Shown here in pieces: positions 1 through 7,333 of a stretch of 9,258 nucleotides of DNA. Position 1 is the stretch's first letter; every line of letters starts with the position of its first letter. The notes under the pieces are model-generated. The model saw only the letters and a program-made list of their open reading frames with translations. It did not search any database and was not told the origin of the DNA. The stretch spans positions 1 to 9,258 of the forward strand of contig CALZJL010000032.1 of assembly GCA_945787625.1 (NCBI GenBank). Reading direction: 5' to 3'. The translations under genes and the position numbers were made by a program. This stretch comes from an uncultured Prevotellaceae bacterium. GTDB taxonomy: Bacteria > Bacteroidota > Bacteroidia > Bacteroidales > Bacteroidaceae.

Positions 1-150
1 ATTCTCGAGTCTTGTGACAAGCAGCTGCTCGGTCAGGTATGTGCAAAAATTCGTTCTTTCCGTAAGCCTGAGCCATACAAGGGTAAGGGTATCCTGTTTG
101 TTGGAGAGCAGATACGCAGAAAGTCTGGTAAGTCTGCCGGTGCAAAGTAA
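1..150 (+). CDS. rplF: 50S ribosomal protein L6, C-terminal fragment (5' end outside window)
   Basis: Reading frame 1 is open from the first base to a TAA at 148-150 and gives the last 49 residues of L6. The diagnostic C-terminal segment is visible: an [17 protein letters not shown] block followed by [15 protein letters not shown]. This matches the conserved L6 tail that contacts 23S rRNA near the sarcin-ricin loop and the factor-binding site of the large subunit. The gene continues beyond the left edge, so its start and first domain cannot be judged. It lies 21 nt before rplR, the standard spc-operon order, and is almost certainly co-transcribed with it. Confidence 0.96.
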   Translation: MLESCDKQLLGQVCAKIRSFRKPEPYKGKGILFVGEQIRRKSGKSAGAK

Positions 151-171
151 ATCTATTAAAACGTTAGGATT

Positions 172-513
172 ATGACAACAAAATTGGAGAGACGAATCAA
201 AATTAAATATAGAGTTCGTAACAAGATCTCTGGTACTGCTGCGCGTCCTCGTATGAGTGTGTTCCGCAGTAACAAGCAGATTTATGTGCAGATAATCAAT
301 GACCAGAATGGTACTACTCTGGTGAGTGCCAATTCTCTTGGCATGGAGGCATGCCCTAAGAAGGAGCAGGCTGCCAAGGTTGGCGAGCTGGCTGCAAAGA
401 AGGCTCTTGAGGCTGGCATCACTACTGTGGTTTTTGATCGCAATGGTTATCTCTATCACGGTCGAATTAAGGAGGTAGCAGATGCTGCACGTAACGGTGG
501 ACTTAAATTCTAA
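172..513 (+). CDS. rplR: 50S ribosomal protein L18
   Basis: This 113-residue protein has the normal length for bacterial L18, which binds 5S rRNA and helps attach the 5S particle to the central protuberance of the 50S subunit. The basic N-terminus ([16 protein letters not shown], residues 4-19), the [20 protein letters not shown] strand (26-45) and the C-terminal [20 protein letters not shown] block (88-107) are family hallmarks. The ATG at 172 is the only sensible start. A weak purine stretch (TAGGAT) sits close upstream, but it is too near the ATG to be a convincing ribosome binding site. rpsE begins 6 nt after the stop codon. Confidence 0.98.
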   Translation: MTTKLERRIKIKYRVRNKISGTAARPRMSVFRSNKQIYVQIINDQNGTTLVSANSLGMEACPKKEQAAKVGELAAKKALEAGITTVVFDRNGYLYHGRIKEVADAARNGGLKF

Positions 514-519
514 TGTATT

Positions 520-1029
520 ATGGCAATTAAGAACATTAATATCAATAGCGAAGAATTGAAGGACCGTTTGGTTGCTATCAATCGTGTTACCAAGGTCACC
601 AAGGGTGGTCGTACCTTTACTTTCAGCGCAATCGTCGTTGTGGGTAACGAGAATGGTGTAATCGGCTGGGGCTTGGGTAAGGCCGGCGAGGTTACAGCTG
701 CGATTGCTAAGGGTGTAGAGGCTGCCAAGAAGAACCTCGTAAAGGTTCCTGTGCTCAAGGGTACTGTACCTCATGAGGCTACTGCTAAGTTTGGAGGTGC
801 TAATGTCCTCATTATGCCTGCTTCTACAGGTACTGGAGTTGTTGCTGGCGGTGCTATGCGTGCTGTCCTGGAAAGTGTCGGTGTGACGGACTGTCTGGCT
901 AAGTCTAAGGGTTCTTCAAATCCTCACAATCTCGTGAAGGCTACAATCCAGGCTCTTGCAAGTATGCGTGATGCACGTCAGGTTGCTGAGTGTCGTGGTA
1001 TCAGTGTTGATAAGGTATTCCGTGGTTAA
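520..1029 (+). CDS. rpsE: 30S ribosomal protein S5
   Basis: This 169-residue S5 belongs to the small-subunit body, near the mRNA entry channel and the decoding region, where the family influences translational accuracy. The N-terminal double-stranded-RNA-binding-like domain runs from about residue 11 to 75. It carries the flexible loop around [18 protein letters not shown] (26-43) and the [10 protein letters not shown] motif (49-58). The C-terminal domain contains [21 protein letters not shown] (104-124) and [14 protein letters not shown] (129-142). The start ATG at 520 lies in an A/T-rich TAATGTATT context with no Shine-Dalgarno sequence. An out-of-frame ATG overlapping the rplR stop (513-515) is not used by this frame. 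Confidence 0.98.
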   Translation: MAIKNININSEELKDRLVAINRVTKVTKGGRTFTFSAIVVVGNENGVIGWGLGKAGEVTAAIAKGVEAAKKNLVKVPVLKGTVPHEATAKFGGANVLIMPASTGTGVVAGGAMRAVLESVGVTDCLAKSKGSSNPHNLVKATIQALASMRDARQVAECRGISVDKVFRG

Positions 1030-1036
1030 TATACAG

Positions 1037-1046
1037 AAAGGAGATC
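1037..1046 (+). promoter_or_regulatory. Strong Shine-Dalgarno sequence before rpmD
   Basis: AAAGGAGATC is complementary over most of its length to the anti-Shine-Dalgarno tail of 16S rRNA. Its GGAG core (1040-1043) lies 10 nt before the rpmD ATG. No other gene start in this window has a comparable motif at a usual spacing. This fits Bacteroidota, where most mRNAs lack a Shine-Dalgarno sequence. It confirms the short rpmD start at 1054 and may give L30 synthesis a different translational control from its neighbours; the second point is inference. Confidence 0.8.
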
Positions 1047-1053
1047 AAGTTTT

Positions 1054-1230
1054 ATGGCAACTATCAAAGTACAGCAAGTAAAGAGCCGTATCCACGCTCC
1101 TCAGCGCCAGAAGGCAACCCTGGATACTATGGGTTTGAAGAAGTTGAATCAGATTGTCGAGCTGGAGGATACAGCAAGCAACCGTGGTTTGATTCAGACT
1201 GTTCATCATCTGGTGAAGGTGATTGGTTAA
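1054..1230 (+). CDS. rpmD: 50S ribosomal protein L30
   Basis: A small gene of 58 residues, the usual length for bacterial L30, a single-domain alpha/beta protein on the 50S surface that binds 23S rRNA. The sequence begins MATIKVQQVKSRIHAP and has the family's RIHAPQRQKATLDTMGLKKL segment (residues 12-31), where helix 1 meets rRNA. It ends in the GLIQTVHHLVKVIG strand/helix (45-58). The ATG at 1054 is fixed by the Shine-Dalgarno sequence upstream. Three consecutive in-frame stop codons (TAA TGA TAA, 1228-1236) end it, which is unusual. It sits between rpsE (24-nt gap) and rplO (34-nt gap) in standard spc-operon order. Confidence 0.97.
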   Translation: MATIKVQQVKSRIHAPQRQKATLDTMGLKKLNQIVELEDTASNRGLIQTVHHLVKVIG

Positions 1231-1264
1231 TGATAAGTTTTCAATTCTAAATCTGAAAATCATT

Positions 1265-1708
1265 ATGAAGTTAAATAATTTGAAACCTGCTACTGGCTCA
1301 ACTCATAGTGAGCGTCGTATAGGTCGTGGTCCTGGCAGTGGTCTGGGTGGCACTTCTACTCGCGGTCACAAGGGTGCTAAGGCTCGTTCTGGTTACAAGA
1401 AGAAGGTCGGATTTGAGGGTGGTCAGATGCCTTTGCAGCGCCGTCTGCCTAAGTTCGGCTTCAAGAACGTGAACCATGTTGAGTATCAGCCTATCAACCT
1501 TTGCTCTATACAGGCATTGGCTGACAAGGGTATTACGACTATAGGAAGGGCTGAGATTGTAGCAGCTGGTCTTGCCAAGGAAAGCCAACGTGTAAAGGTG
1601 CTTGGCAAGGGTACTCTCACTGCTAAGGTTGAGGTTACTGCCAACGCATTCTCTAAGTCTGCTGAGGCTGCTATTACTGCTGCTGGTGGCACTGCTACAA
1701 CTCTGTAA
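1265..1708 (+). CDS. rplO: 50S ribosomal protein L15
   Basis: From the ATG at 1265 this encodes 147 residues, typical for L15, an early-to-intermediate assembly protein of the 50S subunit that threads an extended basic N-terminus into 23S rRNA. Signature segments are MKLNNLKPATGS at the start, the glycine-rich RRIGRGPGSGLGGTSTRGHKG stretch (residues 17-37), and GFEGGQMPLQRRLPKFGF (49-66). The C-terminal half is the alpha/beta domain. The frame is open further upstream to about 1223, but that extension needs a TTG start inside rpmD and adds residues unlike L15, so I reject it. No Shine-Dalgarno sequence is seen. secY follows after 11 nt. Confidence 0.97.
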   Translation: MKLNNLKPATGSTHSERRIGRGPGSGLGGTSTRGHKGAKARSGYKKKVGFEGGQMPLQRRLPKFGFKNVNHVEYQPINLCSIQALADKGITTIGRAEIVAAGLAKESQRVKVLGKGTLTAKVEVTANAFSKSAEAAITAAGGTATTL

Positions 1709-1719
1709 TCATCTGTGAT

Positions 1720-3057
1720 ATGAAGAAGTTTATTGAGACTATAAAGAATATATTCAGTTTGGAGGATTTGAGAACTCGAATCCTCTGGACTCTTGCTTTT
1801 GCTGCTATATATCGTCTTGGTTCTTTCGTAGTGCTTCCTGGTATTAATCCTGATGCACTCGCTAAGTTGCATGAGCAGACAAATACTGGCTTGATGTCTT
1901 TGCTGAATATGTTCTCTGGTGGCGCTTTTTCCAATGCTTCTATATTTGCTTTGGGAATTATGCCATACATCTCGGCTTCAATTGTAATCCAGTTGTTTGC
2001 TTTCGTTGTCCCTTATTTCCAAAAGATGCAGCGTGAGGGTGAGAGCGGACGCAGGAAGATGAACCAGTATACTCGCTGGCTTACAATCATCATCTTGCTG
2101 TTTCAGGCTCCGTCTTACCTGATCAACTTGCGTATGCAGGCTGCCGGTGCGTTGAATCCTGAGCTTAATTGGTCTTTCTTTATGGCTGCAAGCACTGTTA
2201 TTCTCGCTGCGGGTAGTATGTTTATCCTTTGGATTGGTGAGCGTATCACTGATAAGGGTATCGGCAATGGTGTTTCTCTCATCATTATGCTGGGTATCAT
2301 CGCGAGACTCCCTCAGGCTTTCGGGCAGGAGGCTGTGTCACGTTTCTCGAATGCGAGTGGCGGCGGTCTGATTATGTTCATTATCGAGCTGGTTTTGCTG
2401 ATGGCTGTGATTTGTGCGGCTATACTGCTGGTACAGGGGACTCGTAAGGTGCCTGTACAGTATGCCAAGCGTATGTATGCTGGTCAGCAAATAGGTGGTA
2501 CACGTCAGTATATTCCTTTGAAGGTGTTTGCTGCTAATGTGATGCCTATCATCTTTGCTCAGGCTATAATGTTCATTCCGATCACTTTGGTGCAGATGGT
2601 CAGTGGTGGAGAAAATGTCTCTTCTACTTTGATTGCTCTGAGTGACCATACGAGTGTCGCTTATAATGTATTGTTTGCGGTATTGATTATCGCTTTCACG
2701 TACTTCTATACTGCGATTACTATGAATCCGGTACAGATGGCTGAGGATATGCGTCGCAATAATGGCTTTATTCCTGGTGTCCGTCCAGGTCATGATACTG
2801 CTGAGTATCTTGACCAGATCATGTCTCGTATCACTCTCCCTGGTTCTTTGTTCCTCGCTGCCATTGCGTGTATGCCTGCTTTTGCTGGCTTGCTCAATGT
2901 GACTCCTGAGTTTGCTCAGTTCTTTGGAGGTACGAGTTTGCTGATCTTGGTCGGTGTAGTTTTGGATACGCTGCAGCAGATTGAGAGTCATTTGCTGATG
3001 AGACATTATGATGGCCTGTTGAGTAGCGGTCGTATACACGGCCGTAATATGGCTTAG
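1720..3057 (+). CDS. secY: Preprotein translocase subunit SecY
   Basis: This 445-residue inner-membrane protein is the pore-forming subunit of the SecYEG channel, which exports unfolded preproteins with SecA and inserts membrane proteins co-translationally. About ten hydrophobic segments can be traced. The first carries the IYRLGSFVVLPGI motif (residues 30-42). The plug/TM2 region is FSGGAFSNASIFALGIMPYI (65-84). Cytosolic loop RKVPVQYAKRM (242-252) and loop GFIPGVRPGHDTAEYLDQI (349-367), with the conserved Arg355, are the ribosome- and SecA-binding loops. The tail ends MRHYDGLLSSGRIHGR (427-442). Length is normal and nothing is missing. The gene lies between rplO (11-nt gap) and map (21-nt gap). 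It has no Shine-Dalgarno sequence and no separate promoter. Confidence 0.98.
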   Translation: MKKFIETIKNIFSLEDLRTRILWTLAFAAIYRLGSFVVLPGINPDALAKLHEQTNTGLMSLLNMFSGGAFSNASIFALGIMPYISASIVIQLFAFVVPYFQKMQREGESGRRKMNQYTRWLTIIILLFQAPSYLINLRMQAAGALNPELNWSFFMAASTVILAAGSMFILWIGERITDKGIGNGVSLIIMLGIIARLPQAFGQEAVSRFSNASGGGLIMFIIELVLLMAVICAAILLVQGTRKVPVQYAKRMYAGQQIGGTRQYIPLKVFAANVMPIIFAQAIMFIPITLVQMVSGGENVSSTLIALSDHTSVAYNVLFAVLIIAFTYFYTAITMNPVQMAEDMRRNNGFIPGVRPGHDTAEYLDQIMSRITLPGSLFLAAIACMPAFAGLLNVTPEFAQFFGGTSLLILVGVVLDTLQQIESHLLMRHYDGLLSSGRIHGRNMA

Positions 3058-3078
3058 TAAAATGCTGGTTCGTCTGTT

Positions 3079-3870
3079 ATGATCTTTCTGAAAACTGAGG
3101 AAGAGATTGAACTGATGAGGGCTGCAAACCGGCTGGTTTCACAAACTCTGACAGAGGTCGGGAAATTGGTGAAACCAGGTGTGACTACCAAAATGCTGGA
3201 TAAGGTGGCTGAAGAGTATATTCGTGACCACGGGGGCATTCCTACGTTCTTGGGTTATCCAAATCCTTATGGTGACCCGTTCCCTGCAAGTATTTGCGCA
3301 TCGGTTAACGATGTTGTTGTGCATGGTGTCCCTAATGATGTTCCTTTGAGAGATGGTGATATTGTCTCTGTGGATTGCGGTGCTCTGCTGAATGGCTTTA
3401 ATGGTGATTCTTGCTACACATTCCGTGTGGGTGAGGTTTCTGAGGAGACAAACAGATTGCTCCTAGCGACTAAAGAATCATTGTATAAGGGTATTGATGC
3501 TGCTTTCGCTGGTAGGCGGATAGGAGACATTGGCAATGCTGTGGAGAGCCATTGTACAGCCAGAGGCTATGGTGTCGTACGTGAGTTTGTTGGTCATGGA
3601 ATAGGACGTGATATGCATGAGGAACCTCAGGTCCCGAATTACGGCAAGGCGGGTAGTGGCAAACTGTTGAAGAATGGTATGTGTATCGCTATTGAGCCTA
3701 TGATTACGGAGCGGTGTCGTGAGGTTTGGATGATGAGCGACAAGTGGACAGTCAAAACTCGCGATGGTGGTATGGCTGCGCATTACGAACATACGATTGC
3801 AATCCATCACAACAAGCCTGATATTCTTTCCTCGTTCGAGGAGATTGAGAAGATAGAGAACCAATATTAA
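3079..3870 (+). CDS. map: Type I methionine aminopeptidase
   Basis: A 263-residue cytosolic metalloprotease with the pita-bread fold that removes the initiator methionine from nascent proteins after deformylation. All five metal ligands can be placed: Asp99 in VSVDCGA, Asp110 in GFNGDSC, His173 in FVGHGIGRDMHE, Glu206 in AIEPM and Glu237 in HYEHT. The substrate-binding histidine is His82 in VVVHGVPND. The length and the absence of an N-terminal zinc-finger extension put it in the bacterial type Ia group. Placement between secY and infA is usual for Bacteroidota and some Firmicutes. Co-transcription with the ribosomal genes ties N-terminal processing capacity to translation capacity. Confidence 0.97.
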   Translation: MIFLKTEEEIELMRAANRLVSQTLTEVGKLVKPGVTTKMLDKVAEEYIRDHGGIPTFLGYPNPYGDPFPASICASVNDVVVHGVPNDVPLRDGDIVSVDCGALLNGFNGDSCYTFRVGEVSEETNRLLLATKESLYKGIDAAFAGRRIGDIGNAVESHCTARGYGVVREFVGHGIGRDMHEEPQVPNYGKAGSGKLLKNGMCIAIEPMITERCREVWMMSDKWTVKTRDGGMAAHYEHTIAIHHNKPDILSSFEEIEKIENQY

Positions 3871-3902
3871 TGACTTAGTCAATAAGCAATAGACATCTGA
3901 GT

Positions 3903-4124
3903 ATGGCAAAACAAGCAGTTATCGAACAAGATGGCATTATCGTGGAATCTTTGTCCAACGCAATGTTCCGTGTTGAGCTGGACAAAATAGGGGCTCAAAT
4001 CATTTGTACCATCAGTGGTAAGATGAGAATGCACTATATAAAGATTCTGCCTGGTGACAAGGTTAAGGTCGAAATGAGTCCTTATGACCTGACTAAAGGA
4101 CGCATTGTGTTTAGATACAAATAA
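3903..4124 (+). CDS. infA: Translation initiation factor IF-1
   Basis: This 73-residue protein is a single S1-type OB-fold domain that binds the ribosomal A site and works with IF-2 and IF-3 in start-codon selection. The N-terminus [26 protein letters not shown] (two motifs, 1-9 and 10-26) and the C-terminal [20 protein letters not shown] (38-57) followed by [15 protein letters not shown] are near-canonical. The loop between them ([10 protein letters not shown], residues 27-36) differs from the common ENGHxxxAH pattern and is one residue longer, which explains 73 rather than the usual 72 residues. The frame is intact. It lies 32 nt after map and 11 nt before rpmJ. Confidence 0.97.
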   Translation: MAKQAVIEQDGIIVESLSNAMFRVELDKIGAQIICTISGKMRMHYIKILPGDKVKVEMSPYDLTKGRIVFRYK

Positions 4125-4135
4125 AAGACATAAAT

Positions 4136-4252
4136 ATGAAAACAAGAGCTTCATTAAAGAAACGTACTCCCGACTGCAAGATAGTTCGTCGTAAGGGGCG
4201 TCTGTATGTTATTAACAAGAAGAACCCTAAGTTTAAGACGCGTCAGGGTTAA
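4136..4252 (+). CDS. rpmJ: 50S ribosomal protein L36, zinc-free form
   Basis: A 38-residue gene, the standard size for L36, the smallest large-subunit protein. It reads [19 protein letters not shown], then [19 protein letters not shown], with stop TAA at 4250-4252. Classical L36 has a Cys-Cys-Cys-His zinc ribbon (positions near 11, 14, 27 and 32). Here position 11 is Thr, 14 is Cys, 27 is Asn and 32 is Lys, so only one ligand remains and zinc cannot be held in the usual way. This is the C-minus form, which I recall as typical of Bacteroidota. It sits 11 nt after infA and 29 nt before rpsM, the usual start of the alpha gene group. Confidence 0.97.
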   Translation: MKTRASLKKRTPDCKIVRRKGRLYVINKKNPKFKTRQG

Positions 4253-4281
4253 TCATTATTGCAAATAAGAATTTATAGTAT

Positions 4282-4662
4282 ATGGCAATTAGAATTGTTG
4301 GTGTAGATTTACCTCAGAATAAGCGAGGTGAAATCGCTTTGACCTATGTTTATGGTATAGGTCGCAGTAGCTCAGCAAAGATTTTGGAGAAGGCTGGTGT
4401 CGATAAGGACAAGAAGGTCTGTGATTGGACGGACGATGACGCAGCAAAGATTCGTGAGGTTATTGCAGCAGATTACAAGGTCGAGGGTGACCTACGTAGT
4501 GAGATTTCCTTGAACATCAAGCGTCTGATGGATATCGGCTGCTATCGCGGTGTACGTCATCGTAATGGTCTTCCTGTTCGTGGCCAGAGCACTAAGAACA
4601 ATGCTCGTACACGTAAGGGTAAGAAGAAGACCGTTGCTAACAAGAAAAAGGCTACTAAATAA
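4282..4662 (+). CDS. rpsM: 30S ribosomal protein S13
   Basis: A 126-residue protein of the 30S head that contacts P-site tRNA and takes part in the inter-subunit bridges to 23S rRNA and L5. The start [20 protein letters not shown], the helix-hairpin-helix-like [20 protein letters not shown] (residues 22-41), [21 protein letters not shown] (70-90) and the RNA-binding [20 protein letters not shown] (92-111) are characteristic. The tail is lysine-rich ([15 protein letters not shown]), the part that reaches the tRNA site. Two in-frame stops (TAA TAA, 4660-4665) end the gene, and rpsK begins 8 nt after the first stop. Confidence 0.98.
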   Translation: MAIRIVGVDLPQNKRGEIALTYVYGIGRSSSAKILEKAGVDKDKKVCDWTDDDAAKIREVIAADYKVEGDLRSEISLNIKRLMDIGCYRGVRHRNGLPVRGQSTKNNARTRKGKKKTVANKKKATK

Positions 4663-4670
4663 TAATTAAT

Positions 4671-5060
4671 ATGGCAAAGAAAACAGTTGCAACTAAGAAA
4701 AGAAATGTGAAGGTTGACGCGCTTGGTCAGCTGCATGTTCACAGTTCATTCAATAATATTATCGTGTCTTTGGCTAATGGAGAGGGCCAGGTGATTTCTT
4801 GGTCTTCTGCCGGCAAGATGGGCTTCCGTGGTAGCAAGAAAAATACTCCGTACGCAGCTCAGATGGCAGCACAGGATTGTGCAAAGACTGCTTTCGATCT
4901 GGGTCTACGCAAGGTGAAGGCTTATGTGAAGGGTCCTGGCAATGGTCGCGAGTCTGCTATCCGTACTGTACATGGTGCTGGTATTGAGGTCATCGAGATT
5001 ATCGATGTGACTCCTCTGCCGCATAATGGTTGCCGTCCTCCAAAGAGAAGAAGAGTTTAA
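4671..5060 (+). CDS. rpsK: 30S ribosomal protein S11
   Basis: A 129-residue protein of the 30S platform, next to S18 and the 3' end region of 16S rRNA, near the mRNA exit channel. Hallmarks are [18 protein letters not shown] (residues 19-36), [22 protein letters not shown] (44-65, split here as SWSSAGKM and [14 protein letters not shown]), [13 protein letters not shown] (86-98) and the basic C-terminus [16 protein letters not shown] (114-129). The Asn-Gly pair near residue 119 is a conserved site known in some species to carry an isoaspartate. The start is preceded by TAATAATTAAT with no Shine-Dalgarno sequence. rpsD follows after 34 nt. Confidence 0.98.
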   Translation: MAKKTVATKKRNVKVDALGQLHVHSSFNNIIVSLANGEGQVISWSSAGKMGFRGSKKNTPYAAQMAAQDCAKTAFDLGLRKVKAYVKGPGNGRESAIRTVHGAGIEVIEIIDVTPLPHNGCRPPKRRRV

Positions 5061-5094
5061 TTCACCCCCTGATCAACTAAAGTAAGTAATAATT

Positions 5095-5700
5095 ATGGCA
5101 AGATATACAGGTCCTAAGTCAAGAATTGACCGTCGTTTTGGTGAGACCATTCTGGGCTCAGAGAAAGTTCGTGCTCGCAGAAACTTCCCTCCTGGCCAGC
5201 ATGGTAACAATCGTCGCCGCAAGACTTCAGAGTATGGCTTGATGTTGGCTGAAAAGCAGAAGGCTAAGTACACATACGGCGTTCTTGAGAAACAATTCCG
5301 CAATTTGTTTGAGAAGGCTGCTCGTCAGAGTGGCATTACTGGTGAGATTCTATTGCAGAGTCTTGAGTGCCGTCTTGATAATATCGTTTATCGCTTGGGT
5401 ATAGCTCCTACTCGCCGTGCTGCTCGTCAGCTTGTGAACCACAAGCATATCAGTGTTGACGGTAAGGTAGTAGGTATTGCAAGTTATGCGGTAAAGCCTG
5501 GTCAGATTATTGGCGTTCGCGAACGTGCTAAGAATCTTGAGGTAATCGCTGACTCTCTTGCTGGCTTCAACCACAGCAAATACCCATGGCTTGAGTGGGA
5601 TGAAGCTACAAAGTCTGGCAAACTCTTGCATAAGCCAGAGCGTGCAGACATTCCTGAGAATATCAAGGAGCAGTTGATTGTTGAGTTGTACTCTAAATAA
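5095..5700 (+). CDS. rpsD: 30S ribosomal protein S4, zinc-free form
   Basis: A 201-residue primary 16S rRNA-binding protein that nucleates 30S body assembly and shapes the mRNA entry site. The N-terminal region ([17 protein letters not shown], then [20 protein letters not shown] at 29-48) has none of the cysteines that bind zinc in C-plus S4 proteins. Helical contacts include [12 protein letters not shown] (64-75). The S4 RNA-binding domain spans about 92-156, with [20 protein letters not shown] (92-111) and [11 protein letters not shown] (114-124). The tail ends [17 protein letters not shown]. In gammaproteobacteria S4 represses the alpha operon, but the 34-nt leader here shows no obvious pseudoknot. 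TAA TAA tandem stops end the gene. Confidence 0.98.
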   Translation: MARYTGPKSRIDRRFGETILGSEKVRARRNFPPGQHGNNRRRKTSEYGLMLAEKQKAKYTYGVLEKQFRNLFEKAARQSGITGEILLQSLECRLDNIVYRLGIAPTRRAARQLVNHKHISVDGKVVGIASYAVKPGQIIGVRERAKNLEVIADSLAGFNHSKYPWLEWDEATKSGKLLHKPERADIPENIKEQLIVELYSK

Positions 5701-5709
5701 TAATTAAGG

Positions 5710-6702
5710 ATGGCGATATTAGCATTTCAAAAACCCGATAAGGTAATAATGTTGGAGGCGGACGATAAGTATGGTAAGTTTGAGTTTCGTCCTCTGGAAG
5801 GTGGCTTCGGTACTACTATAGGTAATGCTTTGCGCCGCATACTTCTTTCTTCTCTTGATGGCTATGCTATCAATACTGTTTCAATCCGTGGCGTAGAGCA
5901 CGAGTTTGCTACAGTGCCTGGTGTCAAAGAAGATGTAACCAACATTATACTAAACTTGAAGCAGGTACGCTTCAAGAAGTTAGTAGATGAATTCGAGACA
6001 GAGAAGTTTAGTATTAAAGTTGAGGGCAAAACTGAACTCAGAGCCGGAGACTTTAACAAGTTCCTGACTGGATTTGAAGTGTTAAACCCAGAATTAGTTA
6101 TTTGTCATCTTGATTCAAAGGCAATGATGCAGATGGAGATCAGCATCAACAAGGGTCGTGGTTACGTTCCTTCAGAGGAAAACCGCGAGTATTGCACTGA
6201 TGTTAACGTTATCCCCATTGATTCAATCTATACTCCAATCAGAAATGTGAGGTATTCTGTTGAAAACTTCCGTGTAGAGCAGAAGACTGACTATGAGAAG
6301 TTGATACTCGAAATCACTACTGATGGTTCCATTCACCCAAAGGATGCGCTTAAAGAGGCTGCAAAGATCCTGATTTACCATTTCATGCTCTTCTCTGATG
6401 AGAAGATTACTCTTGATAATTGCGATAATGAGAGCAATGAGGAGTTTGATGAGGAGGTATTGAAGATGCGACAACTGTTAAAGACTAAGTTGACGGATAT
6501 GGATCTCAGTGTCCGCGCTTTGAACTGTCTGAAGGCTGCTAATGTCGATACTCTCGGACAATTGGTACAGTTCAATAAGACTGACTTGTTGAAGTTCCGC
6601 AACTTTGGTAAGAAATCGCTCACCGAGCTTGATGATTTGCTGGAGAGTCTGAATCTGTCGTTTGGAACCGATATCTCAAGATACAAATTAGATAAAGATT
6701 AA
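5710..6702 (+). CDS. rpoA: DNA-directed RNA polymerase subunit alpha
   Basis: A full-length 330-residue alpha subunit. The N-terminal domain (about 1-235) dimerises and scaffolds beta and beta'; the motif [19 protein letters not shown] (residues 31-49) is the dimer core and [13 protein letters not shown] (147-159) lies in domain 2. An acidic linker ([11 protein letters not shown], 239-249) leads to the C-terminal domain (about 255-320), which binds UP elements and activators. Residues for DNA contact are kept, by comparison with E. coli: Arg269 in [10 protein letters not shown], Asn272, and Gly300, Lys302 and Ser303 in [10 protein letters not shown]. The start ATG at 5710 abuts AAGG with no spacer, so that purine run is unlikely to act as a Shine-Dalgarno sequence. 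rplQ follows after 8 nt. Confidence 0.98.
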   Translation: MAILAFQKPDKVIMLEADDKYGKFEFRPLEGGFGTTIGNALRRILLSSLDGYAINTVSIRGVEHEFATVPGVKEDVTNIILNLKQVRFKKLVDEFETEKFSIKVEGKTELRAGDFNKFLTGFEVLNPELVICHLDSKAMMQMEISINKGRGYVPSEENREYCTDVNVIPIDSIYTPIRNVRYSVENFRVEQKTDYEKLILEITTDGSIHPKDALKEAAKILIYHFMLFSDEKITLDNCDNESNEEFDEEVLKMRQLLKTKLTDMDLSVRALNCLKAANVDTLGQLVQFNKTDLLKFRNFGKKSLTELDDLLESLNLSFGTDISRYKLDKD

Positions 6703-6710
6703 AGTAATTT

Positions 6711-7190
6711 ATGAGACATAATAAGAAATTCAATCATTTAGGTCGTACTGCATCCCACAGAGCTGCTATGCTGAGCAACATGGCTGTATCTCTGATCATG
6801 CACAAAAGAATCACTACGACTGTGGCTAAGGCCAAGGCTCTTAAGAAATATGTAGAGCCACTCGTAACTCGCTCAAAGGAGGATACCACAAACGCGCGTC
6901 GTGTGGTGTTCAGTTACTTGCAGGATAAGCAGGCTATCTCTGAGCTCTTTGGTACAATCAGTGTCAAGGTGGCTGATCGTCCGGGTGGATACACTCGCAT
7001 CATAAAGACTGGCAACCGTGCAAGTGATAATGCGCCAATGTGTTTTATTGAGTTGGTAGACTTCGATGAAAACATGGCAAAGACTGCTAAGAAGGCTAAG
7101 CGTACACGTCGTTCTGGCAAGAAGACTGAGGCTTCTCAGGCTACTGAGACCCCTGCAGTTGAAGCTCCTGCAGAGGATACTGCTGAATAA
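6711..7190 (+). CDS. rplQ: 50S ribosomal protein L17
   Basis: A 159-residue L17, a large-subunit protein near the polypeptide exit tunnel. The core (about residues 1-117) begins [20 protein letters not shown] and includes [21 protein letters not shown] (23-43, shown here in pieces NMAVSLIM and [13 protein letters not shown]) and [15 protein letters not shown] (89-103). About 40 further residues form a tail that is first lysine/arginine-rich ([13 protein letters not shown]) and then rich in Ala, Glu, Pro and Thr, ending AEDTAE. Low-complexity tails of this kind occur in Bacteroidota L17, so I take it as natural rather than a readthrough. It is the last gene of the operon; the terminator lies 24 nt after its stop. 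Confidence 0.97.
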   Translation: MRHNKKFNHLGRTASHRAAMLSNMAVSLIMHKRITTTVAKAKALKKYVEPLVTRSKEDTTNARRVVFSYLQDKQAISELFGTISVKVADRPGGYTRIIKTGNRASDNAPMCFIELVDFDENMAKTAKKAKRTRRSGKKTEASQATETPAVEAPAEDTAE

Positions 7191-7214
7191 TTCTATTTTG
7201 CAATATGATACAAT

Positions 7215-7248
7215 GGCGCCCCTGACTGAGAGTCGTGGGGCGTCTTTT
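7215..7248 (+). terminator. Rho-independent terminator of the ribosomal operon
   Basis: GGCGCCCC (7215-7222) pairs with GGGGCGTC (7237-7244) in an 8-bp stem with one G-T wobble. The loop contains a second small stem, GACT (7224-7227) with AGTC (7231-7234). TTTT (7245-7248) follows directly, and a T/G-rich run continues to 7267. Position and polarity fit termination of plus-strand transcription after rplQ. On the minus strand the hairpin is not followed by a T-run, so it is not clearly bidirectional. Confidence 0.88.
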
Positions 7249-7272
7249 GTATTTGTGTTTGTGTTTGCCGTA

Positions 7273-7306
7273 TGAGCATTCGTTGAACTCCGAATGTTTG
7301 CTTTTT
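7273..7306 (+). terminator. Possible second, weaker terminator hairpin
   Basis: CATTCG (7277-7282) and CGAATG (7291-7296) form a 6-bp perfect stem around an 8-nt loop. Wobble pairs can lengthen the stem to ten positions (7273-7300). CTTTTT (7301-7306) follows it, so on the plus strand it resembles a backup terminator about 25 nt after the main one. The stem is mostly weak pairs, so this is tentative. Confidence 0.4.
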
Positions 7307-7333
7307 GTTGATTGCTTACACGTGAATTTATCA

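Noticed and set aside
1223..1264. Upstream extension of rplO overlapping rpmD
   Set aside because: It would use a TTG codon inside rpmD and add 14 residues not seen in L15; the ATG at 1265 gives the canonical MKLNNLKP start.
2338..3039. 233-codon open frame on the minus strand, opposite secY
   Set aside because: It lies wholly inside secY. The protein is rich in His, Gln, Ser and Arg with no recognisable domain, and there is no promoter or start context. It is an antisense shadow of a strongly conserved gene.
5061..5094. Possible S4 autoregulatory leader before rpsD
   Set aside because: The 34-nt gap is too short and shows no stem or pseudoknot like the gammaproteobacterial alpha-operon element; only a CCCCC run stands out.
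7066..7275. 69-codon plus-strand frame overlapping the end of rplQ
   Set aside because: It is an out-of-frame Leu/Arg-rich reading of the rplQ tail that runs through the terminator; no family resemblance.
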